Assembly: GCA_030054015.1 (NCBI GenBank) | Contig: JASGCR010000031.1 | Location: 1 to 13,133, forward strand | Direction of reading: 5' to 3' | Source of the DNA: Candidatus Symbiobacter sp. | Lineage (GTDB): Bacteria > Pseudomonadota > Alphaproteobacteria > Elsterales > Elsteraceae | Length of the DNA: 13,133 nucleotides | Shown: positions 6,383-10,936 of the stretch, one piece after another | How positions within the stretch are numbered: the stretch's first letter is position 1 | Layout: each line of letters begins with the position of its first letter | Translations under genes and position numbers: made by a program | The notes under the pieces: model-generated | The model's input: only the letters and a program-made list of their open reading frames with translations | Database searches by the model: none | What the model was told of the DNA's origin: nothing

Positions 6383-6472
6383 CGACCAAGAGCGGCAAAA
6401 AAAGAGCGTCATTACCCGCCGCGCGATGATCGACCAAGAGCGGCAAAAAAAGGGCGTCATTACCCGCCGCGC
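6383..6472 (+). repeat. 42-bp direct repeat, period 48
   Basis: 6383-6424 and 6431-6472 are identical except for one base (AAAGAGCG against AAAGGGCG). Each contains a GACCAAGAGCGGC lead, seven A, and the GCGTCATTACCCG left end of the repeat family. The first copy has no right end; the second continues into the complete element at 6454-6516. Confidence 0.85.
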
Positions 6473-6516
6473 TGTCTGTGTAACAGACAGCGCGAGTCGG
6501 GTAATCCCCCAGGAGT
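6454..6516 (+). repeat. Palindromic repeat element, copy 1
   Basis: The element begins with GCGTCATTACCCG and ends with CGGGTAATCCCCCAGGAGT. ATTACCCG (6459-6466) and CGGGTAAT (6498-6505) form the outer stem. The inner stem is a perfect 12-bp inverted repeat, 6468-6479 with 6483-6494, around a 3-base loop. The ends match copies 2 and 3; the inner stem does not. Confidence 0.85.
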
Positions 6517-6535
6517 ATTGTTCCTAAAAAAGGGA

Positions 6536-6599
6536 GCGTCATTACCCGCAGATTTTTGCCGCGAAGCGGCATAAATCGGTCGGGTAATCCCCCAGGAGT
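6536..6599 (+). repeat. Palindromic repeat element, copy 2
   Basis: Same two ends as copy 1 (GCGTCATTACCCG at 6536-6548 and the 19-base right end at 6581-6599). The inner stem is a different, 12-bp inverted repeat, 6551-6562 with 6566-6577, loop GAA, 11 of 12 pairs. The first 33 bases from 6535 are identical to 13101-13133 at the end of the window. Confidence 0.85.
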
Positions 6600-6612
6600 A
6601 TTATTCCTTAAA

Positions 6613-6680
6613 ACTCCTGGGGGATTACCCGACTCGGACTGCAAGCGGCAATCCGCTTGCAGTCCGGCGGGTAATGACGC
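6613..6680 (-). repeat. Palindromic repeat element, copy 3 (inverted)
   Basis: Same ends in the opposite orientation: right end at 6613-6631, left end (complement of GCGTCATTACCCG) at 6668-6680. The inner stem is a third sequence, a perfect 13-bp inverted repeat, 6636-6648 with 6653-6665, loop CAAT. It faces copy 2 across a 13-base spacer, making a 21-bp perfect inverted repeat from the paired right ends (6579-6599 with 6613-6633). Confidence 0.85.
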
Positions 6681-6735
6681 ACTTTCTTCTTGACCATATT
6701 CCTTTTGATATTGGGTGGCGTTAGGGCCGCAACGC

Positions 6736-7050
6736 TTAAAACTTCATGCCGAAATGAAGGGTAAGATCAACCGCATAAATTGAGACCGTGGGGTCGGCGG
6801 TGGTGTAATTTACCCAGGTGGCATGGCCCAAACCGATATATTCCGCACTTAAACCCACCGATAGACTGTCGGTGAAATGATAATCCGCCCCCATGCCAAT
6901 ATCCCATATCAACCCCGAATTGGTGGAGCCGCTCGCGGTGTTTTCGCTGGCTTGTCCTTGGATGGTGGTCGCAATCGCGGTGGTTTGGTTCAGGCCAAAG
7001 CCAAGCCCCAGCCAAAAATTGCCGACGGTCTCATCGGATAGTAAATTTTT
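6736..7050 (-). pseudogene. 3' fragment of an outer-membrane beta-barrel protein gene
   Basis: Reading the minus strand in the frame ending at the TAA of 6736-6738 gives about 100 codons of typical outer-membrane barrel sequence: alternating hydrophobic residues, WDIGMGADYHFTDSLSVGLS, and a C-terminal LHFGMKF ending in Phe, as BAM substrates do. No start codon with a ribosome-binding site is present. Upstream the frame meets a stop at 7051-7053, inside the tandem-duplicated unit whose left edge is at about 7038. So the 5' half of the gene (signal peptide and first strands) is missing and was presumably lost when the toxin-antitoxin/rpoD unit arrived or rearranged. The fragment matches OmpA/OmpW-like small barrels in style; the exact family is not clear. 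Confidence 0.7.
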
Positions 7051-7060
7051 TCAGCCCTTG

Positions 7061-7351
7061 TCAATTGCCGCCTTTTTTTCGCTCATAGGACTCGCGGCGA
7101 TGGGCAATGGTTTGGATAAAGATGGTTGAATCGTTAAGGTTAAAATTGGCAAACAAACGATAATCGCCGACGCGAAAACGCCGTAATCCAGCTAAATGAC
7201 CAAACAGAGGCTCGGTTAATTTTATGGGATTGGGATGGGTCTTCACGCGAATAAACAGAAAATCGACGATGCGCTGCGCAACCGCCTTATCCAGTTTGGC
7301 AAGCTGTTGCTTGGCCAAAGGTTCAATTATGATTGTCCAAGCCAAGCTCAC
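7061..7351 (-). CDS. RelE/ParE-type toxin, copy 1
   Basis: A 96-residue protein of the RelE/ParE toxin superfamily, which acts as an mRNA interferase or gyrase inhibitor depending on the branch. Family features: WTIIIEPLAKQQLAKLDKAV (5-24), the basic strand LAGLRRFRVGDYRLFANF (53-70) and the C-terminal TIAHRRESYERK (81-92). The run of Arg and the Tyr fit RelE-like catalytic or binding residues, but I cannot separate RelE from ParE. The start is a GTG at 7351, preceded by AGGTG; it lies inside the antitoxin gene (29-base overlap), a normal coupling. It differs from copy 2 by one residue (Thr76 against Ile76) and one silent change. Downstream lies the truncated barrel gene, with no obvious terminator. 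Confidence 0.85.
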   Translation of the reverse strand: MSLAWTIIIEPLAKQQLAKLDKAVAQRIVDFLFIRVKTHPNPIKLTEPLFGHLAGLRRFRVGDYRLFANFNLNDSTIFIQTIAHRRESYERKKGGN

Positions 7352-7643
7352 GCATCACCTGTTCCAAGGGAATCCCCCGATTTATGCCTTTGGCCTTGTC
7401 GGCTTTGTATTGATCGTATTGCGCCCGCAATTCGGCGGCAAATTCTTCGTTAAATGGGCCTTCGACGGCATCGCCATCTATAGTATTCCGCGCCTCTAAA
7501 CTGCGATAAACCGGATGAAGTCTGGCAACGGCAGCCGCCACCACCCGGTCGGGTTTCGCTTCCGTCCGGCTTTTCACGGATTTTCCGTTGAGCTGTCTCT
7601 TTTTTAGCGGCTCTTGCCGCATAAATTCCTGCGGTGCAAGCAT
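7323..7643 (-). CDS. Cognate antitoxin, copy 1
   Basis: A 106-residue protein just upstream of, and overlapping, the RelE/ParE-type toxin, in the usual antitoxin-first order. The N-terminus (1-35) is basic and polar; the middle and C-terminus are charged helices ending in GIPLEQVMRELGL. The family is not certain: no classic ribbon-helix-helix or Phd motif is obvious, so the call rests on position, size and overlap. The ATG at 7643 has GGAGAG (7649-7654 complement) five bases upstream; a longer start at 7667 lacks such a site. The protein is identical to copy 2. The repeated TTATCC motifs upstream (7729-7768) could be its operator. Confidence 0.75.
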   Translation of the reverse strand: MLAPQEFMRQEPLKKRQLNGKSVKSRTEAKPDRVVAAAVARLHPVYRSLEARNTIDGDAVEGPFNEEFAAELRAQYDQYKADKAKGINRGIPLEQVMRELGLDNHN

Positions 7644-7728
7644 GTTATCTCTCCAGACCAAAAACACCCATAATCATCGTTTATCACAAAAGCACGCGCC
7701 AACGCAATCCAAATTTTTTTCAACCCGA

Positions 7729-7753
7729 ATTATCCAGGTTTATCAAGGATAAT
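7729..7753 (-). promoter_or_regulatory. Candidate operator of toxin-antitoxin copy 1
   Basis: ATTATCC (7729-7735) and GGATAAT (7747-7753) form a 7-bp inverted repeat. A related direct repeat follows (ATCCAGGTTTATC then ATCCCGGTTTATC). Antitoxins commonly bind such sites in front of their own gene. The same sequence also lies just after the rpoD stop, so a transcript-end role is possible instead. Confidence 0.3.
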
Positions 7754-7759
7754 CCCGGT

Positions 7760-7921
7760 TTATCCAGAATCCGCAACCGCCCCAATGGATTGGGTGTCCA
7801 GAAAACTGCGCAATTTGCGTGAACGGCTGGGATGTTTCAATTTACGCAAGGCCTTGGCCTCGATCTGGCGGATAGGTTCGCGCGTGACTGAGAATTGCTG
7901 CCCCACCTCTTCCAAAGTATG
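7760..7921 (-). pseudogene. Duplicated 3' fragment of rpoD (sigma region 4.2)
   Basis: This is the last 43 codons of rpoD, starting at HTLEEV, with no start codon, left between the two toxin-antitoxin copies. It covers the helix-turn-helix that reads the -35 box. Compared with the intact gene it has a stop-loss (TAA to CAA at 7790-7792, adding QSIGAVADSG), an Arg-to-Pro change in RERIRQ (base 7875), and four silent third-position changes. The stop-loss and the Pro in the recognition helix show it is no longer selected as a sigma factor. Confidence 0.9.
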
Positions 7922-7946
7922 AATAGTAAATTTTTTTTAACCCTTG

Positions 7947-8237
7947 TCAATTGCCGCCTTTTTTTCGCTCATAGGACTCGCGGCGATGGGCGATGGTTTG
8001 GATAAAGATGATTGAATCGTTAAGGTTAAAATTGGCAAACAAACGATAATCGCCGACGCGAAAACGCCGTAATCCAGCTAAATGACCAAACAGAGGCTCG
8101 GTTAATTTTATGGGATTGGGATGGGTCTTCACGCGAATAAACAGAAAATCGACGATGCGCTGCGCAACCGCCTTATCCAGTTTGGCAAGCTGTTGCTTGG
8201 CCAAAGGTTCAATTATGATTGTCCAAGCCAAGCTCAC
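7947..8237 (-). CDS. RelE/ParE-type toxin, copy 2
   Basis: Second copy of the 96-residue toxin, with Ile76 in place of Thr76; all family residues described for copy 1 are retained and the frame is intact. It starts with GTG at 8237, 29 bases inside the antitoxin gene. This pair lies directly downstream of the intact rpoD on the same strand, so it could receive read-through from the housekeeping sigma operon. It is followed by the rpoD fragment of the outer unit. Confidence 0.85.
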   Translation of the reverse strand: MSLAWTIIIEPLAKQQLAKLDKAVAQRIVDFLFIRVKTHPNPIKLTEPLFGHLAGLRRFRVGDYRLFANFNLNDSIIFIQTIAHRRESYERKKGGN

Positions 8238-8529
8238 GCATCACCTGTTCCAAGGGAATCCCCCGATTTATGCCTTTGGCCTTGTCGGCTTTGTATTGAT
8301 CGTATTGCGCCCGCAATTCGGCGGCAAATTCTTCGTTAAATGGGCCTTCGACGGCATCGCCATCTATAGTATTCCGCGCCTCTAAACTGCGATAAACCGG
8401 ATGAAGTCTGGCAACGGCAGCCGCCACCACCCGGTCGGGTTTCGCTTCCGTCCGGCTTTTCACGGATTTTCCGTTGAGCTGTCTCTTTTTTAGCGGCTCT
8501 TGCCGCATAAATTCCTGCGGTGCAAGCAT
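8209..8529 (-). CDS. Cognate antitoxin, copy 2
   Basis: Identical in protein sequence to copy 1, with the same GGAGAG ribosome-binding site before the ATG at 8529. The gap to the rpoD stop is 146 bases and holds the inverted repeat at 8615-8639. Two identical antitoxins in tandem should cross-neutralise both toxins, so neither pair is needed alone to keep the other silent. As with copy 1, the antitoxin family cannot be fixed from the sequence. Confidence 0.75.
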   Translation of the reverse strand: MLAPQEFMRQEPLKKRQLNGKSVKSRTEAKPDRVVAAAVARLHPVYRSLEARNTIDGDAVEGPFNEEFAAELRAQYDQYKADKAKGINRGIPLEQVMRELGLDNHN

Positions 8530-8614
8530 GTTATCTCTCCAGACCAAAAACACCCATAATCATCGTTTATCACAAAAGCACGCGCCAACGCAATCCAAAT
8601 TTTTTTCAACCCGA

Positions 8615-8639
8615 ATTATCCAGGTTTATCAAGGATAAT
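8615..8639 (-). promoter_or_regulatory. Candidate operator of toxin-antitoxin copy 2
   Basis: The same 7-bp inverted repeat (ATTATCC/GGATAAT) as at 7729-7753, here between the rpoD stop and the antitoxin ribosome-binding site. Both copies are base-perfect, but the duplication is recent enough that this is weak evidence for function. Confidence 0.3.
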
Positions 8640-8675
8640 CCCGGTTTATCTAGAATCCGCAACCGCCCCAATGGA

Positions 8676-10694
8676 TTAGGTGTCCAGAAAACTGCGCAAT
8701 TTGCGTGAACGGCTGGGATGCTTCAATTTGCGCAAGGCCTTGGCCTCGATCTGGCGGATACGTTCGCGCGTGACCGAGAATTGTTGCCCCACCTCTTCCA
8801 AAGTATGGTCGGTGGTCATGCCAATGCCAAAGCGCATACGCAACACCCGTTCTTCGCGCGGGGTGAGCGACGCCAAAACCCGCGTGGTGGTCTCGCGCAG
8901 ATTGGATTGGATGGCGGCATCAATCGGCAAAATCGCGTTTTTATCCTCGATAAAATCACCGAGATGGGAATCTTCCTCGTCGCCAATCGGGGTTTCAAGA
9001 CTGATCGGTTCTTTGGCGATTTTCAAAACTTTGCGCACTTTTTCAAGCGGCAGCATTAATTTTTCGGCCAATTCTTCGGGGGTCGGTTCGCGGCCAATTT
9101 CGTGCAGCATCTGGCGTGAAGTACGCACCAATTTATTAATCGTCTCAATCATATGCACCGGAATGCGGATGGTGCGGGCTTGGTCGGCAATCGAACGCGT
9201 GATGGCCTGGCGAATCCACCAGGTGGCATAAGTCGAGAATTTATACCCACGGCGATATTCAAACTTATCGACCGCTTTCATCAGACCGATATTGCCTTCT
9301 TGGATCAGATCCAAAAATTGCAATCCGCGATTGGTGTATTTTTTGGCGATGGAAATGACCAGGCGCAAATTGGCCTCGACCATTTCTTTTTTGGCGCGTG
9401 AGGCCTCGCGTTCGCCGGTTTGCACGGTTTTGACAATGTCGCGCAATTCCGAGATGGGCAAACGCGCCTCGGTCGCAATATCGTGCAATTCTTGGCGCAA
9501 TTTTACCAATTCATCATTTTTTTCGCTGACCAATTTTGTCCATTTATTGGACAAACCCGCCACCTCGGTCAACCAATTGGGGGCCATTTCCTGGCCCAAA
9601 TAATGTTGTAAAAATTGGTCACGCGGCACACCCGCGCCCTCGGCCAGGCGCAACATCGCCCCGTCGATTTTCATCAAACGGCGGCCAATCGCATTGATGC
9701 TGTCGAACAACGCATCAATCCGGAGCGGGTGCAACCGCACCGTACAGGTGATTTCCAATAATTCCTGGCGGAGTTTGGCGTATTTGGCCTCGGTGGCTTT
9801 GGGGAGTTTGCTCCCTTTCAGCAGAGTCGCCACCCGTTTTTCCTGTAATTTTTCCAGGGTCTTAAACAACGCGCTGATGGTGGCGAAAGTTTTCAAGGTT
9901 TTGGGGCGCAACTCGGTTTCCATGGCCACGATCGAGACTTGGTTTTCCTCGGACTCGTCATCACCCACGGCCAAATCGGCCCCGTCCAATTCAACCAAGG
10001 CTTCGGACTCGTTGCCTTCGGCGGCATCCGGCCCGCCTAAGGCGGCACCATTCACACCCGCCCCCGCCATCGCGCCATCATCGCCCCCGCCATAGGAGGC
10101 ATCGAGGTCGATGACCTCCCGCAAGGGCAATTGCTCCGCTTCCAACGCCACATGCCATTCAACAATTTGCCGCAAGGTTAGGGTGCTTTGGCAAATGCCG
10201 CTGATCATTTTTTCGCGGCCCGCCTCAATCCGTTTGGCGATGACGGTTTCGCCTTCGCGGCTTAAAAGTTCAACCGAACCCATTTCGCGCAAATACATGC
10301 GCACCGGATCGTCGGTACGCGCACCCTCGCCCTCGCCGACATTGCCCGTGCGTTCTTCGGCATCCTCGCTGGTGGCAATGACGACATCGGGTTCTTCGGT
10401 CTCGGCCTCTTCGGACTCGACCAGATTGATCCCCAATTCGGAGAGCTGTGCCATCGTGTCTTCGATTTGTTCCGAGGAAACTTGTTCGGGGGGCAAGGCC
10501 TGGTTTAGTTCGTCATAGGTAATATAGCCGCGTTCTTTGCCGCGTGCGACCAAGCGTTTGGTCGATGCGGCCAGGCTGTCAACCAACGGCCCCTCGGTCA
10601 CTTCTTCAAGGACCGTGGCTTCGGGGGGGGCCTCAGGTTTGGACACAGGCTTTACGGGCGATTTTTTGTCGGACATAGATAAACCACTTTTCAT
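8676..10694 (-). CDS. rpoD: RNA polymerase primary sigma factor (sigma-70)
   Basis: The housekeeping sigma factor, which directs core RNA polymerase to -35/-10 promoters. From the chosen start it has 672 residues: region 1.1 (about 35-95), region 1.2 with DDPVRMYLREMGSVELLSRE (128-147), a non-conserved stretch with an acidic Gly/Ala-rich part (about 200-252), then region 2 (437-515) with NLRLVISIAKKYTNRGLQFL and FSTYATWWIRQAI. Region 3 (about 520-565) and region 4 (about 605-672) follow, with the helix-turn-helix FSVTRERIRQIEAKALRKLK. The ATG at 10694 was chosen for GAGGG eight bases upstream; ATG at 10676 (MSDKKSP) is an alternative and a TTG at 10709 less likely. It lies downstream of dnaG in the order common in Alphaproteobacteria. 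Its last 43 codons are duplicated downstream. Confidence 0.98.
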   Translation of the reverse strand: MKSGLSMSDKKSPVKPVSKPEAPPEATVLEEVTEGPLVDSLAASTKRLVARGKERGYITYDELNQALPPEQVSSEQIEDTMAQLSELGINLVESEEAETEEPDVVIATSEDAEERTGNVGEGEGARTDDPVRMYLREMGSVELLSREGETVIAKRIEAGREKMISGICQSTLTLRQIVEWHVALEAEQLPLREVIDLDASYGGGDDGAMAGAGVNGAALGGPDAAEGNESEALVELDGADLAVGDDESEENQVSIVAMETELRPKTLKTFATISALFKTLEKLQEKRVATLLKGSKLPKATEAKYAKLRQELLEITCTVRLHPLRIDALFDSINAIGRRLMKIDGAMLRLAEGAGVPRDQFLQHYLGQEMAPNWLTEVAGLSNKWTKLVSEKNDELVKLRQELHDIATEARLPISELRDIVKTVQTGEREASRAKKEMVEANLRLVISIAKKYTNRGLQFLDLIQEGNIGLMKAVDKFEYRRGYKFSTYATWWIRQAITRSIADQARTIRIPVHMIETINKLVRTSRQMLHEIGREPTPEELAEKLMLPLEKVRKVLKIAKEPISLETPIGDEEDSHLGDFIEDKNAILPIDAAIQSNLRETTTRVLASLTPREERVLRMRFGIGMTTDHTLEEVGQQFSVTRERIRQIEAKALRKLKHPSRSRKLRSFLDT

Positions 10695-10874
10695 AATTCT
10701 GGCCCTCAAAGGATGCCCTCAAATTAAGGTCATGATCTTTTGAGCGATCCAGATTGAATGCGTAAAAAGGAAAGTACCGCCAAGGCTACTTGCCTCACCG
10801 TTTCATATCTATCGCACAATTTGTAAAAAAATTTCCACAAATTTCACACGGGAATTTTTGCTACTTTTAAGGTC

Positions 10875-10901
10875 GGCGCGTGATCTTGTGGTCACGCCGC
10901 C
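10875..10901. repeat. Imperfect hairpin between dnaG and rpoD
   Basis: GCGTGATC (10878-10885) can pair with GGTCACGC (10890-10897) around a 4-base loop with one imperfect pair, extended by three more pairs across a bulge. It lies 22 bases after the dnaG stop in the direction of transcription. No T-run follows on the minus strand, so it may weaken or process the dnaG-rpoD transcript rather than stop it. I found no convincing rpoD promoter in the rest of 10695-10923. Confidence 0.4.
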
Positions 10902-10915
10902 ACCATTTGCAGGCC

Positions 10916-10936
10916 GTCATCCGTCATCCGTCATCC
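10916..10936. repeat. 7-bp tandem repeat (GTCATCC)x3 across the dnaG stop
   Basis: Three perfect GTCATCC units overlap the dnaG stop codon. On the minus strand each unit contains a TGA, but because the period is 7 only the first falls in frame. Loss or gain of a unit would change the last residues of DnaG slightly. Confidence 0.8.

Larger units (their letters stand above)
7038..7921. repeat. Tandem duplication, outer unit
   Basis: About 884 bases nearly identical to 7923-8807 (offset 886 from 7055 on). The unit runs from ATAGTAAATTTTTT, through a toxin-antitoxin pair, to the last 43 codons of rpoD and ends at AAAGTATG. Differences seen by direct comparison: the T-tract region at 7046-7054, two bases in the toxin (7106, 7125), one intergenic base (7765), and six in the rpoD part (7792, 7835, 7844, 7875, 7889, 7898). 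Confidence 0.95.
7923..8807. repeat. Tandem duplication, inner unit
   Basis: Second copy of the unit at 7038-7921. Its right part is the true 3' end of rpoD, which continues without a break past 8807. The junction between units (7921-7923) joins AAAGTATG of the rpoD fragment to ATAGTAAA of the next unit with a single extra A. Confidence 0.95.

Noticed and set aside
6279..6527. 82-residue open frame through the direct repeats (DQERQKKSVITRR motif twice)
   Set aside because: The repeated peptide is only the translation of the 42-base non-coding repeat, and the frame begins inside the secreted-protein gene.
6383..6680. Possible CRISPR array
   Set aside because: Copies are palindromic, occur in both orientations, have irregular spacing and no unique spacers of equal length; no cas gene is near.
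6767..7015. 82-residue minus-strand open frame (MAGAWLWPEP start)
   Set aside because: It is out of frame with the clear outer-membrane barrel fragment in the same place and shows no protein-like pattern.
7224..7499. Plus-strand open frames across both toxin-antitoxin copies (also 8110-8385)
   Set aside because: Antisense to the toxin and antitoxin genes; they recur only because the DNA is duplicated.
10010..10060. GVNGAA in RpoD resembling the GVNGAAAPS repeat of DnaG
   Set aside because: The shared peptide is short, the DNA around it differs and the acidic spacer of RpoD is normally low complexity, so chance is the simpler explanation.
10744..10923. Promoter for rpoD between dnaG and rpoD
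   Set aside because: TAGATA and TTTACA-like boxes exist on the minus strand, but no pair has acceptable spacing, so I do not call one.
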